DNA of 46,573 bases from Alteromonadaceae bacterium UBA2620 (GTDB lineage Bacteria > Pseudomonadota > Gammaproteobacteria > Enterobacterales > Alteromonadaceae), in the NCBI GenBank assembly GCA_002339125.1, contig DDJQ01000079.1, positions 1-46,573 on the forward strand. The letters are read 5' to 3'. Below the pieces are notes generated by a model, which saw nothing but the letters and a program-made list of their open reading frames with translations, did no database searches and had not been told where the DNA came from. Below, piece by piece: positions 24,188-33,754 of this stretch. Numbering within the stretch: position 1 is the first letter of the stretch; each line of letters opens with the position of its first letter. Position numbers and translations under genes: made by a program.

Positions 24188-25333
24188 CAAAGCTTCCTTA
24201 ACGTCCTCGGGTAACGTACTGGTAAAGTCTGCCAGATTTTGTGCGTTGTCTTTTACCGTAATGTATTGGTGGGCGTAGTAGAGAATATTTATCCAGGCTT
24301 TATCTTCTTCAAGCGGTGCATCCTGGATATCCAGTAGCGGCGCAATTAGTTCTTCCGGGAAACACCACAGGGTAAGTAAAAATACCGTAATGAGAATATC
24401 CGGATGTGTGCTCACTTCTTTCAGCTGGTCAGCCAGTTGCGGTGAGCTTTCATTGACCATTGCCAGTACCAGTCGGCCAGTGCCATTTAATACCGCTGCG
24501 GTAAATACCTGCTCCTTGCATTTGGCCGGGCAGTCCAGTTCAACCGCCAGTGCTTTGCCACAGGCCGCCATTTGACTGGTGCTTTCACAGACTTGCTGGT
24601 GGAGCGCGGCAGGCATGAGATGCGCTGTTTCAGTTTCCAGTACAAAGCTGATGGTCAGGGCGTAAAGTAACTGTGTACCCAGTCTGCTAATGGCCTCTTC
24701 CAGGGTGTCGGTGGTGCGCTGGAAACCCAGGTAGGCCGAATTAGCAACCTGCATAATACGCGCGCCAATCAACGGTTCTTCAATAATAATATCGGCAATC
24801 TTACTGGCGTTTGTATGTTCATCACTCAGCGCGGTACGTAACTTTTCGATAATTTCGGGTAACACCGGCAGCTGGCTTAACTGACCCAGGCATTGCTGTT
24901 GGGAGTAGGTCACCGGTAAGGCTTTGAGCTTTTCTACGTGGCTTAACAGTTCACCAAGGTGTTCGTCACTAAAAGGTTTATTGAGCAAGCTGTGGGCATT
25001 ACCGCAATTACCTAGCAGGATTTCGTCCCGGGTATCGCCGGTCATCAGAACGCGGATAGACAATGGATATTTTTCGGCGACTTGCCTGAGTAACTCCGCG
25101 CCGTTGATCCCCGGCATTCTGTAGTCGCAAAATACAATATCCGGATAGGCTTTCTCTCGCAGTGACTCCTGCCATGTCAGCGGCTGATTGATGAAAGTAG
25201 CATCCCAATTTGGGATCAGACGCCTTGATGTGCGTCTGATTGCTTTGAGCATCAGTTCATCGTCGTCAATAAATACTGCATAGTAGTTATTAGTCATCGT
25301 TGCTTTACTGCCAGCCTTAAAAGCAAAAGTCAT
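24176..25333 (-). CDS. Response regulator with REC and HDOD domains
   Basis: The 385-residue protein has a receiver domain (about residues 15-135) with acidic pocket FIDDDELML, phospho-acceptor Asp70 in VFCDYRMPG, VLMTGDT and LLNKPF. An HDOD domain (about 150-345) carries the LSQLPVLPEIIEKLRTAL and ARIMQVANSAYLGF segments. HDOD domains resemble inactive HD phosphohydrolases and act as output or scaffold modules. The start may instead be the ATG at 25297 (MTNNYYAVF). Weak AAGG-like sites precede both. It is divergent from the FIST-kinase-GGDEF genes and could be phosphorylated by that kinase, which lacks its own receiver. The partnership is inferred. Confidence 0.85.
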   Translation of the reverse strand: MTFAFKAGSKATMTNNYYAVFIDDDELMLKAIRRTSRRLIPNWDATFINQPLTWQESLREKAYPDIVFCDYRMPGINGAELLRQVAEKYPLSIRVLMTGDTRDEILLGNCGNAHSLLNKPFSDEHLGELLSHVEKLKALPVTYSQQQCLGQLSQLPVLPEIIEKLRTALSDEHTNASKIADIIIEEPLIGARIMQVANSAYLGFQRTTDTLEEAISRLGTQLLYALTISFVLETETAHLMPAALHQQVCESTSQMAACGKALAVELDCPAKCKEQVFTAAVLNGTGRLVLAMVNESSPQLADQLKEVSTHPDILITVFLLTLWCFPEELIAPLLDIQDAPLEEDKAWINILYYAHQYITVKDNAQNLADFTSTLPEDVKEALLRT

Positions 25334-25534
25334 TTTGCCCGCTACCTTGCTCCTATTGCCGCCAGTGTCGCTTCACACGGTTTAAAGGAAAAATGGGCAT
25401 TACTGGTTATGCTTATTTATACGATATTTTTGCAAGTTTACTGTTCATAACCTATATAAATCAATGTAAAAATCAAAATACAAAGTCATTATTGTGTATA
25501 TTGCGACAATTGTGACAATTGAAGGGTTTTGGCT

Positions 25535-26713
25535 ATGCATATCGGTGTCAATCGCTTCCCCCTGGATGCGAATGGATCATTTGGCGAAACGTGCGTGATA
25601 TCTGAACTGGAAAAAGCGGACATCAATATTGCTTTCGGTGATGTCGCAGCGGTAACCGCTCTGGCAGGCTCTAATAAGGCTGAAAATAAACGAAACGGTG
25701 CGCGATGGATTGCTTCTTCCAGTTGTCTGGGGGCTATGAGCCATTTAGGCACTGATAAAGGCGAAAGCTATCTGCATGTGCTTTCTGTGGCCGATATTGA
25801 TGGCGGCGCGGGCGTGGCCTCAGCAGAACTGGCATCCGGTAAGGAGAGAGCTATCGCCGAGACGACACTGGTGAATGCGATGCAGGACGCTGGCAAGCTG
25901 GGTGAAATGCCGTCGCTGGTCTGGTTGATTGTGGCGCCGGGCAATGAAGAAGAAGTGCTCAATGGCCTGCATGGCGTGCTTGGTGACAGTGTGCCGATAT
26001 TTGGCGGCAGCAGTGCCGATAACAGTATCGAAGGTAAATGGGTGCAGTTTGATGGGAATGAGCTGCATCACAACGGTATTGTGGTCGCGGTGCTTTACAT
26101 GAGCGAGCCGGTGTCCTGTTATTTTAGTTCGGGCTATGAGCCGACAGAATTGTCTGCCCAGGTCACCGCGGGAGAAGGTCGAATAATTTATACCCTCGAC
26201 GGCGAACCGGCTGGCACGGTCTACAATCGCTGGTTGAATCTGCTAGAGCAAACGCCACTGGAACCGGGCAACATATTGCAGGCAAGTACCTTTTTTCCAA
26301 TTAGTCGCCAACAGGGGGCATTGAGCTTCGGGGTGCCGCTCCTAAGCCATCCGGCACGACTGAATGACGATGGCAGTATTGAGCTGTTTGCCAGCCTGGA
26401 AGTCGGCGAGCAGATTACGCTAATGAACGGACAACCGGATAACCTAATCCGGCGCGTTACCGAAGTTACCGAAGTAGTGTTGCAAACCCATGAGCTGAAT
26501 TATGAATGTCGTCCCCAGGCAATAATTATTGTTTTTTGTGGCGGCTGTATGCTGGCTGTTAAGGAGCATCTTGATGAGATCCAGCGCTCGTTGCTGGTAC
26601 TGGCTCAGGACGTGCCATTTATTGTAGGATTTACTTTTGGCGAGCAGGGCTGTTTTTCAGACGGTATCAGTCGCCATGGTAATTTAATGATTTCTGCCAC
26701 GGCGATAGGGTGA
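25535..26713 (+). CDS. FIST-domain sensory protein, NosP-like
   Basis: The protein has about 392 residues with FIST_N (about 30-210) and FIST_C (about 220-375) domains. Typical segments are WIASSSCLGAMSH, VPIFGGSSADNSIEGKWVQF, HNGIVVAVLYMS, and near the end FCGGCMLAVKEHLDEIQRSL and FIVGFTFGEQG. In Pseudomonas, Vibrio, Shewanella and Legionella, FIST proteins encoded beside a histidine kinase (NosP/NahK) are described as nitric-oxide-sensing hemoproteins. The same layout is present here, with the kinase eight bases downstream. The ATG at 25535 has GAAGGG upstream, and a TTG two codons earlier is less likely. Haem binding is inferred from the family and neighbourhood, not seen in the sequence. 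No membrane segment or signal peptide is present. Confidence 0.8.
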   Translation: MHIGVNRFPLDANGSFGETCVISELEKADINIAFGDVAAVTALAGSNKAENKRNGARWIASSSCLGAMSHLGTDKGESYLHVLSVADIDGGAGVASAELASGKERAIAETTLVNAMQDAGKLGEMPSLVWLIVAPGNEEEVLNGLHGVLGDSVPIFGGSSADNSIEGKWVQFDGNELHHNGIVVAVLYMSEPVSCYFSSGYEPTELSAQVTAGEGRIIYTLDGEPAGTVYNRWLNLLEQTPLEPGNILQASTFFPISRQQGALSFGVPLLSHPARLNDDGSIELFASLEVGEQITLMNGQPDNLIRRVTEVTEVVLQTHELNYECRPQAIIIVFCGGCMLAVKEHLDEIQRSLLVLAQDVPFIVGFTFGEQGCFSDGISRHGNLMISATAIG

Positions 26714-26721
26714 AATAATTC

Positions 26722-28074
26722 GTGACCGATGTAGAAAAACTCCACGAAACGATTCAAAAGTTACGTTACGAAAACGGCCAGTTGCAACGCTTTAAGCAGA
26801 TTAATCAACTACTGCTGCATAGTCTGGATGCGATCATGACATCCACCCACCGCAGTGAAGTGTTTGCGCGTTTATTTGAGGTAATTGGCGAGATATTACC
26901 TTGCGATCAGATCCTCATCGCCCATCATAATGAAGAGCAAAGTACGGTGATGCCGGTTTGTAGCAGCATCGGTGGGAGAACTTTTAAACCCTTGCGCTAC
27001 ACGGATTTAACCAGCGTTTTTGAAGAAACTATGAACGTAGTTAATGTGTCATTGATCCCGGGGTGGAAAACCCACCTGGGAGACTGGTTACCTGATGCGA
27101 ACTCAGTGCTCATTCACCCTATCAGTACCTCCCAGGCAAAATATATCTGGCTGATTTCCGATAGAAATATAGGTGCATTTTCTAAGCAGTACGAAGATAT
27201 TTTCGTATCTTTTAGTGCGTTTGTCGCGAATACCTTGTCTCATTTTGAACAACGTAGTCTTATCCTTGAACGCGAAAGTCTGCTTGAGGAACGCGACCGA
27301 ATTGAAAAATCAATGATGCACCAGGACAAAATGGCCGCATTGGGACAACTGGCTGCCGGCGTAGCTCATGAACTCAACAACCCGTTGGGTTTTATAAACA
27401 GCAACTTGTCCAGCTTGCAGGATTATCTTGGCGGTATCAGAGAGTTTGTCAGCGAAGCAACAAAATCATCACCGGCGATGGAAATGCTGCACAAAAAGAT
27501 GGATATGGACTATATTTTAACAGACACGGACGATTTGATTGATGAGTCGCTACAAGGCATTCGACGTGCCAGCGATATTATTGCTAACCTTAAGTCCTTC
27601 TCACACCCGGATGAAAAAAACCGTGTTGATCTGGATTTAAACGCCGTTATTGAGCTGGCGCTGACAATTATCAAAACCCAGGCAAAAACGGTAGTGGATA
27701 TCGATTTTACTCGTAGCGAAGAAAAACCTGTCATTCACGTTAACGCCAATCAGCTTGCCCAGGTCATTATTAACATTGTGACTAATGCAATCCAGGCAAT
27801 AACCGATAAAACAGGCAGGATAACCATTACTATTGAAGCCGGTAAAACCACCGTGGATTGCCGCATAGCAGACAACGGTCCGGGTATTCCGGATGCGGTA
27901 GCGGCTAAAATTTTTGATCCGTTTTTCACCACTAAAACCGTGGGAATGGGAACCGGACTGGGATTATCCATCTCAGAGGCGATTATTGAAAAATATGGTG
28001 GCGAGCTACATCTTGAATCAAGCAGTGCCAAAGGGACATGCTTTTTGATCCGTTTACCCCGGGTTAGCGAATAA
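26722..28074 (+). CDS. GAF-domain sensor histidine kinase, NahK-like partner of FIST protein
   Basis: This 450-residue soluble kinase starts with a short coiled coil (KLHETIQKLRYENGQLQRF), followed by a GAF-like domain (about 35-175) and a second helix. The HisKA domain has phospho-acceptor His216 in GVAHELNNPLGF. The HATPase_c domain has N-box NIVTNAIQAI, DNGPGIPD, FDPFFTTKTVGMGTGLGLS and a final GTCFLIRLP. The start is GTG at 26722, with AGGGTGA overlapping the FIST stop acting as ribosome site. There is no transmembrane region and no receiver domain, so it should take input from the cytosolic FIST protein and pass phosphate to a separate regulator. The REC-HDOD protein at 24176 is the obvious candidate. 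Confidence 0.88.
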   Translation: MTDVEKLHETIQKLRYENGQLQRFKQINQLLLHSLDAIMTSTHRSEVFARLFEVIGEILPCDQILIAHHNEEQSTVMPVCSSIGGRTFKPLRYTDLTSVFEETMNVVNVSLIPGWKTHLGDWLPDANSVLIHPISTSQAKYIWLISDRNIGAFSKQYEDIFVSFSAFVANTLSHFEQRSLILERESLLEERDRIEKSMMHQDKMAALGQLAAGVAHELNNPLGFINSNLSSLQDYLGGIREFVSEATKSSPAMEMLHKKMDMDYILTDTDDLIDESLQGIRRASDIIANLKSFSHPDEKNRVDLDLNAVIELALTIIKTQAKTVVDIDFTRSEEKPVIHVNANQLAQVIINIVTNAIQAITDKTGRITITIEAGKTTVDCRIADNGPGIPDAVAAKIFDPFFTTKTVGMGTGLGLSISEAIIEKYGGELHLESSSAKGTCFLIRLPRVSE

Positions 28075-28139
28075 CTGAAGTGCGAACAGCGCAAAGTAAT
28101 TAAATGGACGTATACAGCCGGTTCAGAATGGAGGAATCA

Positions 28140-29423
28140 ATGGCCAGTGAGACAACAGCGAATGTATTTGAGTCAACCTTCGAACAGTGTGGCGTAGGCC
28201 TGGCCCATGTCAGACCAGAAGGCGGATTCATTCGCGTCAATGCCGCACTCAGTAGCTTTCTTGGCTACAGTAAAGAAGAGTTGGTAAAGCTGGATTTTCA
28301 GGATATTACCCATCCTGACTATCTCGACAAAGACCTACAGTACGTGGCGGAGTTACTGGATGGATTCTACGATTCCTATCAGATGGAAAAACTCTATATC
28401 CATAAAAATGGCAAGATGGTGTGGGGTAACCTTACCGTTACGCTGGTGCGAAATGAAGATGATACGCCGGCTTTTTTCATCTCTGTAGTGGAGGATATCG
28501 ATGAGAAGAAGCGTATAGAACAGGATTATTTTGAGTCTCAGGAAACCCTTCGTTCTATTATCAGTTCGTTATCCGATCGGATGGCAGTGAGCGTCGTCAG
28601 CCCCGACTTAACCACTTTAGTTTACATTAACGAGGGCTATCAGCGTATCTGGGGGCGCAGTGCCAAGGAACTCTACGATAATCCAAGAAGCTTTATCGGT
28701 CACATCCATGTGGCAGACAGGCCCCGGGTAATGGATTTTTACCGGCACACCATTACTAACCCCTGGACCTTTGAATATCGCATTATGCGCGATGATGGCG
28801 AGCTTCGATACATTCGAGAACGTGGCGAAGTGATCCGCGCTTCCTGTGGTGAAGTGATAAGTCTGGTGATTACTGCAGATGACATTACTCACGATAAACA
28901 AATGCATGAAGCATTAAAGTCTGCCAATGAAAAGCTAAATGTGTTGTCCAGAACCGATGGCCTGACCGGGATAGATAATCGCCGTGAGTGTTTAAATGCG
29001 TTGGATGCCGAATTTAAACGCTTGCAGCGTATTGGTGAACGTACCACGTCGACTCTGGCGTTCTTAGATCTTGATAAGTTTAAGCAGATCAACGACCAGT
29101 ATGGTCATCAGACAGGCGATAAGGCACTGGTGCTCCTCACCGAACGGATAAAATCCACCATGCGCTCAAATGATCTGGTGGGGCGCTATGGGGGCGATGA
29201 ATTTTTGCTGTTGTTAAGAGATACCCGGGACTATGAAGCCCAGCATCTGATTGACCGTATCTTTGCTGAGCCTTTGATAGTCAGGAGTGAGCGTTCACAG
29301 GAGATCCTGATTCAGTGCTCAATTGGCATGTCCCAGTGGCATCAGGAGCTGGAAAACGTTCAGCAATGGATTGAGGAAGCTGACAGACAGATGTATCACG
29401 TAAAAGGGAATAAGGCATCCTAG
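28140..29423 (+). CDS. PAS-PAS-GGDEF diguanylate cyclase
   Basis: The protein has about 427 residues. PAS 1 (about 5-130) contains FLGYSKEELVKLDFQDITHP, and PAS 2 with PAC (about 135-255) contains RIWGRSAKELYDNPRSF. The GGDEF domain (about 265-425) has an intact active site GGDEF at 351-355, RTDGLTGIDNRRE at its start, and inhibitory I-site RSND at 342-345, five residues before it. It should make cyclic di-GMP with product inhibition. The start at 28140 is chosen over 28104 because GGAGG sits six bases upstream. It follows the kinase by 65 bases and is probably the output arm of the FIST/kinase signalling unit. No membrane segment was seen. Confidence 0.9.
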   Translation: MASETTANVFESTFEQCGVGLAHVRPEGGFIRVNAALSSFLGYSKEELVKLDFQDITHPDYLDKDLQYVAELLDGFYDSYQMEKLYIHKNGKMVWGNLTVTLVRNEDDTPAFFISVVEDIDEKKRIEQDYFESQETLRSIISSLSDRMAVSVVSPDLTTLVYINEGYQRIWGRSAKELYDNPRSFIGHIHVADRPRVMDFYRHTITNPWTFEYRIMRDDGELRYIRERGEVIRASCGEVISLVITADDITHDKQMHEALKSANEKLNVLSRTDGLTGIDNRRECLNALDAEFKRLQRIGERTTSTLAFLDLDKFKQINDQYGHQTGDKALVLLTERIKSTMRSNDLVGRYGGDEFLLLLRDTRDYEAQHLIDRIFAEPLIVRSERSQEILIQCSIGMSQWHQELENVQQWIEEADRQMYHVKGNKAS

Positions 29424-29531
29424 CTACCTTTTTAATAGTTAACAATTATCTTTGCCAGTCCGGCCGCACAGCTGCCTTACCCTCATGTGTATGTTGCACA
29501 ATCAGGCAAGGTTAGCTGGCCCGGGGTAAGA

Positions 29532-30752
29532 CTAATAGCCCTGTTCTTTGCCCCAGGCGGCAATAATGGCCCTTTCCTCATCGGTCATATTGGTTTTGTT
29601 TAAAAACGGCATATCCCGGGTAACGGTGGTGCGGTTCACCAACTGGCGGCCCTGACGCTCAATATCGACCCAGCTGTCGAGTTTAACCCCCAGCGGCGCA
29701 ACCTTGAAAATGTTGTCAGTAGGGGTCGATGCATGACAGCCTACACAGTGGGTTTCCACCAGGGCCAGCACCTGTGTATCCAGTGCCGACATCGAAGCAG
29801 TCTGTGTTTCAGTCACCGCTGCTGCCGGGGCGACACTCACCTCAGGCTGCGGTTTTGGCCAGGATACCCACAGCGCTACGGCCAACAAACCCAACATACC
29901 ACTCACCAGTACTGCCGGGCTGAACTTACCCACATGACGCAGATTAAAAAAGTGCCTGATCCAGGCTGATAACGCCATGATTGCTACTAACACTAACCAG
30001 TTTTGAGGATGCTGATAGGTCATTGGATAGTGGTTACTGATCATGATGAACAGGATAGGCAGCGTCAGGTAGTTGTTATGCACTGAGCGTAATTTAGCGC
30101 CAGCGCCCCAAGCCGGGTCAACGGCTTGCTTGGCGGCCACGGCATCGACCATCTTGCGCTGCGCCGGCATTATATTGAGCCAAACATTGGCCACCATAAT
30201 CGAGCCAATCAACGCACCTACATGAATGTAAGCGCCGCGGCCACTGAACCAGTGGGTGGCCAGATAAGTGGCGACCACTAATAGTGCGGTGAGAGCAAGA
30301 GCAAACACTTTAGGGTAGTTGGCAAGCGGCGAACGACAGGCCAGCTCATACAACAGTACACCACCGGCCAGTAAGCCAAGGCCGCGGGCAATCGCTTCAC
30401 CTTCGCTAAGCGCCATCACCGACGGGTCGATAAGATACGCCGATGCGGCGAAATAATACACGATGATAAGTAGTGCAAAACCACTCAGCCAGGTGGAGTA
30501 GGCTTCCCATTTAAACCAGTGCAAGGTTTTAGGCATCACTTCCGGGCCATAAGCATATTTGCCGACCTCATAAAAGCCGCCACCGTGCACGGCCCATAAG
30601 TCGCCTTTAATGCCTTTTTGCTTTTTCCACTCCGGCGGTGTTTCCAGACTGTTATCCAGCCAGATAAAATAAAACGACGCACCAATCCAGGCGATGCCGG
30701 CAATTACGTGAAACCAGCGCACAAATAATGAAAGCCAATCAAGCCACGGCAT
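29532..30752 (-). CDS. puuD: Membrane-bound urate hydroxylase PuuD
   Basis: The 406-residue inner-membrane protein oxidises urate to 5-hydroxyisourate. It starts with WLSLFVRWFHVIAGIAWIGA and has about eight membrane helices of the PuuD/DUF989 type, followed by a C-terminal cytochrome c domain with haem motif CVGCH at 336-340. A later Met (RDMPF) could be the sixth iron ligand. It passes electrons to the respiratory chain instead of making peroxide like soluble uricase. It is the last gene of the xdhA-to-puuD operon, starting two bases after the guaD stop. Confidence 0.93.
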   Translation of the reverse strand: MPWLDWLSLFVRWFHVIAGIAWIGASFYFIWLDNSLETPPEWKKQKGIKGDLWAVHGGGFYEVGKYAYGPEVMPKTLHWFKWEAYSTWLSGFALLIIVYYFAASAYLIDPSVMALSEGEAIARGLGLLAGGVLLYELACRSPLANYPKVFALALTALLVVATYLATHWFSGRGAYIHVGALIGSIMVANVWLNIMPAQRKMVDAVAAKQAVDPAWGAGAKLRSVHNNYLTLPILFIMISNHYPMTYQHPQNWLVLVAIMALSAWIRHFFNLRHVGKFSPAVLVSGMLGLLAVALWVSWPKPQPEVSVAPAAAVTETQTASMSALDTQVLALVETHCVGCHASTPTDNIFKVAPLGVKLDSWVDIERQGRQLVNRTTVTRDMPFLNKTNMTDEERAIIAAWGKEQGY

Positions 30753-30754
30753 GG

Positions 30755-32056
30755 TTAGAGCTCCTGTTGTTGATATTGTGGTTGACCCGCCACATAGGTG
30801 GCCACAGTGGCGCGATCGTCGCCGAGCATGGTCAGGGCAAAAAGGGTGTCTTCGCAGGTACTGTCTGCGTCGATGCGAAGCTGAGTAAGTGCATCAAAAC
30901 GAGGATTAAGCACCACAAAATCGGCATCACTGCCCGGATTGAGGTTACCAATTTGATTGCTTAACCCCAGACTATCGGCAGCCCCCTGGGTGAGCATATA
31001 AAAGCCTTGTAGCGCCGACAGGCTGTAATTGCGTAACTGACAAATCTTATAAGCCTCGCCGAGGGTTCTGAGCAGGTTAAAACTGGTGCCGCCGCCTACA
31101 TCGGTAGCCAGCGTGACTGGCACACCGAATTTTTCGGCTTTGCTCATTTCAAATAAGCCGCTGCCTAAAAACAAATTAGATGTGGGGCAGAAAGCGGCAA
31201 TGGCGCCACTATCGGCCATGCGCTGCCATTCACTGTCAGACAGGTGAATACAGTGGCCATAAACGGCTCTGGGGCGCACCATATGGTATTTTTCATACAC
31301 CGCAAGATAATCTTCGCACTCTGGATACAGGGTTTTCACCCAAGCGATTTCGTCGTGATTTTCCGACAGGTGAGTTTGAATAAACACATCTTCATATTGC
31401 TGCGCCAGCTCACCCAGTGCAGCCATTTGTGCGCTGCTGCTGGTGGGCGCAAAGCGCGGGGTAAGGGCGTAGTAATTGCGCCCCTTGCCGTGGTAACGGT
31501 CGATTAAGTCAGCACTGTCCCGCTGGGCTGATTCGGGCGTATCCTGTAGCCAGTCCGGGCAGTGCCTGTCCATGCATACTTTACCGGCCACGGTGAGCAT
31601 ATTGCGTTGGCTGGCCGCCTCAAACAGCGCCTCGGTGGCGACCTTATGCACGCTTGAATATACCAAACCGGTCGTGGTGCCGTTTTTCAGGCATTCGGTT
31701 AAAAAGGCATCGGCCATGGTGTTGGCAAAGTCGGCATCTTCAAACTGACGCTCGGCCGGAAACGTGAAGTTGTCCAGCCAGGTCAGCAACTGTTCACCGT
31801 AACTGGCAATAATTTCGGTTTGCGGAAAATGCAGGTGGGTATCAATCAGTCCCGGAATAATAACCCGGCCTGAGTAATCGGTAACTTCTACATCGTGATA
31901 GGTTGCTCTCAGCGCTGAAAAGTCGCCAAGATCGGCAATCTTGCCGTCTTTTATCAGCATTGCACCATCTTTAAAGCTCTGTAAATCGCTCTGATACTGG
32001 TTTGTCGAATGCGGATAATGATACAGCGTTCCGCGAATGAGTTGTGTTGTTGCCAC
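30755..32056 (-). CDS. guaD: Guanine deaminase
   Basis: The 433-residue zinc amidohydrolase converts guanine to xanthine. The metal motif GLIDTHLHFPQTE places His74 and His76. Other family marks are TCLKNG-type FLTECLKNGTTTGLVYSSVH, CMDRHCPDWLQDTP, TPRFAPTSSSAQM, QTHLSENHDEIAWV, YGHCIHLSDSEW, FCPTSNLFLGSGLF and LATDVGGGTSFN. It starts at a GTG that overlaps the uraH stop (TAGTG), so the two are coupled. It feeds guanine into the xanthine dehydrogenase step of the same operon. Confidence 0.94.
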   Translation of the reverse strand: MATTQLIRGTLYHYPHSTNQYQSDLQSFKDGAMLIKDGKIADLGDFSALRATYHDVEVTDYSGRVIIPGLIDTHLHFPQTEIIASYGEQLLTWLDNFTFPAERQFEDADFANTMADAFLTECLKNGTTTGLVYSSVHKVATEALFEAASQRNMLTVAGKVCMDRHCPDWLQDTPESAQRDSADLIDRYHGKGRNYYALTPRFAPTSSSAQMAALGELAQQYEDVFIQTHLSENHDEIAWVKTLYPECEDYLAVYEKYHMVRPRAVYGHCIHLSDSEWQRMADSGAIAAFCPTSNLFLGSGLFEMSKAEKFGVPVTLATDVGGGTSFNLLRTLGEAYKICQLRNYSLSALQGFYMLTQGAADSLGLSNQIGNLNPGSDADFVVLNPRFDALTQLRIDADSTCEDTLFALTMLGDDRATVATYVAGQPQYQQQEL

Positions 32057-32379
32057 TAGCTACCCCGGTAACTGCTAAAACCAAACGGAGAGATAAGCAG
32101 CGGCACGTGGTAGTGGCCACCGTCTTCGGTCATCTCAAAATGGATATCGACGAAGGGGTAAAATGACTGGCCATGATTGGCAATCAGGTAGTCCCTGCAC
32201 TCAAAACGAATGGCATAACTACCGGCACTGAAAGTGATACCAGGCCAGTCCTTACAACGTCCATCGCTGTTGGTAACGGCGGTTACCTGACTGCCGTCCG
32301 GGCCGGTCAGTGTGACCGGCATATCGGCAACCGGTTTACCTGAAGTGGTATCTAGCACATGGCTGGATAAACTGATCAT
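32056..32379 (-). CDS. uraH: 5-hydroxyisourate hydrolase (transthyretin-like)
   Basis: The 107-residue enzyme hydrolyses 5-hydroxyisourate to OHCU. It shows the family start SSHVLDTTSGKPVADMPVTL, a central FFPFVDIHFE-like segment (SFYPFVDIHFEMTEDG) and the diagnostic C-terminal YRGS. There is no signal peptide. It overlaps uraD by four bases (ATGA) and guaD by one, in a tight operon. It acts between PuuD and UraD. Confidence 0.95.
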   Translation of the reverse strand: MISLSSHVLDTTSGKPVADMPVTLTGPDGSQVTAVTNSDGRCKDWPGITFSAGSYAIRFECRDYLIANHGQSFYPFVDIHFEMTEDGGHYHVPLLISPFGFSSYRGS

Positions 32380-32903
32380 GATGAAGCTTCCTGTGTTGGT
32401 TCGCTTAACCCTTTGGTCAGGCGTAGCAGGGTGATTTTAATTTGTTCGGCAGCGGCGTTTTCGAGCTCGCTGACGGTATCGTTAGGCAGGCGTTTTTGCA
32501 GCGCTTCTAACATGGTGTCGGCGCTAAGCCCGGTGGCACAGATAATAAAGATAAAACCGTGCTTATTGAGGTACTCGTGATTCAGCGTATGCAATGCCTG
32601 TAGTGTTTCTTCACTGGCTACCGCGGTGCCTTGTTGTTCTGATGCAGCGGTATCTTTAGTATTGGCGAATTTGGCTCTGAGACTGTTTACATCACCAATC
32701 ATTGGGTGAGCCTCGAAGGCCTGGCGATAATCGCTTTCAGTGAGTGATTCCCACACTTCTACCGCGTAGCTGTAGACATCGGCAGCGCTTTTATATGGCC
32801 GGCCGGTGACCATGGCATTAACCCAGCGCTCCGCCGCGCAGCTGGCTTCAAACCAGTCGTAAGCGGCATTATCGTCCAGTTGATTTAATTCATTGAGTGT
32901 CAT
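32376..32903 (-). CDS. uraD: OHCU decarboxylase
   Basis: The 175-residue enzyme decarboxylates 2-oxo-4-hydroxy-4-carboxy-5-ureidoimidazoline to S-allantoin. Family motifs are the catalytic-site segment FEAHPMIGDVNSLRAKF (His-Pro), LHTLNHEYLNKHGFIFIICA and a C-terminal AAAEQIKITLLRL. It overlaps xdhC by 14 bases and uraH by four. Confidence 0.94.
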   Translation of the reverse strand: MTLNELNQLDDNAAYDWFEASCAAERWVNAMVTGRPYKSAADVYSYAVEVWESLTESDYRQAFEAHPMIGDVNSLRAKFANTKDTAASEQQGTAVASEETLQALHTLNHEYLNKHGFIFIICATGLSADTMLEALQKRLPNDTVSELENAAAEQIKITLLRLTKGLSEPTQEASS

Positions 32904-33753
32904 GAAGTGCTTCCTTAGTCGTATCGGCAGTTAAGGGGGCTTCTGTCGCGTTTACTCCGTGCAAGCGCCGAATAATTTGTGCGCTTACCGACACAGCCAC
33001 TTCCACCGGCAGTTTGCCGGGAATATCGCTAAGCCCGATGGGCGTTACAAAACGGCTGAGTTGCCCGTCGCTAATGCCTTTGCTTTGTAAACGGTGGACA
33101 AACCGTTTCGCTTTGGTCTGAGAGCCAATCATACCTACGTAAGGTAAATCCGGGTGTTTGAGGGCTTTTTCTGCCAGCTCAAAATCCAGTTGATGATCAT
33201 GGGTCATAATCACCACCCAACTGCCAGCGGGTAACAGAGGGATCTCGCCGACCGGCTCATCGTCACACAGATAGTCTACATTAGCTGGTAATGGTTCAGT
33301 GGGAGTCAGTGATTCGCGGTTATCAATCCAGCGCACAGACAGCGGTAGTTGCGCAAGGATAGGCACCAGTGCCTGGGCCACATGGCCCGCGCCAAACAGC
33401 GCCAGCACCTGACGATGACTAACGTGGGTTTCTATCAGCAGTTTTACCGCGCCGCCGCAGCACTGGCCCAGTTTACTGGCCAGCGGAAAACTGTGGATCG
33501 CCTGTTGATTGTGGCGCTGGTTAACACTGTCTGCCAGAGCCTGCCGGGCGAGTTCTATGGCTTTAAATTCCAGGTGACCACCACCAATGGTGTCGAACTG
33601 GCGGTCGGCGGTGACGACCATTTTGGTGCCTTGCTCACGGGGTGTGGAGCCAGCCGTGGTGAGTACCGTAACAAGCGCATAGCCCTCGGCGGTTTGTTCG
33701 CAGCAGTGAATAGCCTCGAACCAGCGTCGTACCTGCCATTTTTCGTTTTGCAT
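32890..33753 (-). CDS. xdhC: Xanthine dehydrogenase accessory protein XdhC
   Basis: The protein has about 287 residues. XdhC binds molybdenum cofactor, promotes its sulfuration and inserts it into xanthine dehydrogenase. Seen are LTTAGSTPREQGTKMVV, GGGHLEFKAIELA, LGQCCGGAVKLLIE, a Rossmann-like ALFGAGHVAQALVPIL and VVIMTHDHQLDFEL, then GMIGSQTKAKRF. ATG 33753 is chosen over 33774 because GGAG from the end of xdhB then lies at a usable distance, and only one base separates it from the xdhB stop. It sits where xdhC usually does, just after the large subunit. Confidence 0.92.
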   Translation of the reverse strand: MQNEKWQVRRWFEAIHCCEQTAEGYALVTVLTTAGSTPREQGTKMVVTADRQFDTIGGGHLEFKAIELARQALADSVNQRHNQQAIHSFPLASKLGQCCGGAVKLLIETHVSHRQVLALFGAGHVAQALVPILAQLPLSVRWIDNRESLTPTEPLPANVDYLCDDEPVGEIPLLPAGSWVVIMTHDHQLDFELAEKALKHPDLPYVGMIGSQTKAKRFVHRLQSKGISDGQLSRFVTPIGLSDIPGKLPVEVAVSVSAQIIRRLHGVNATEAPLTADTTKEALHDTQ

Positions 33754-33754
33754 A

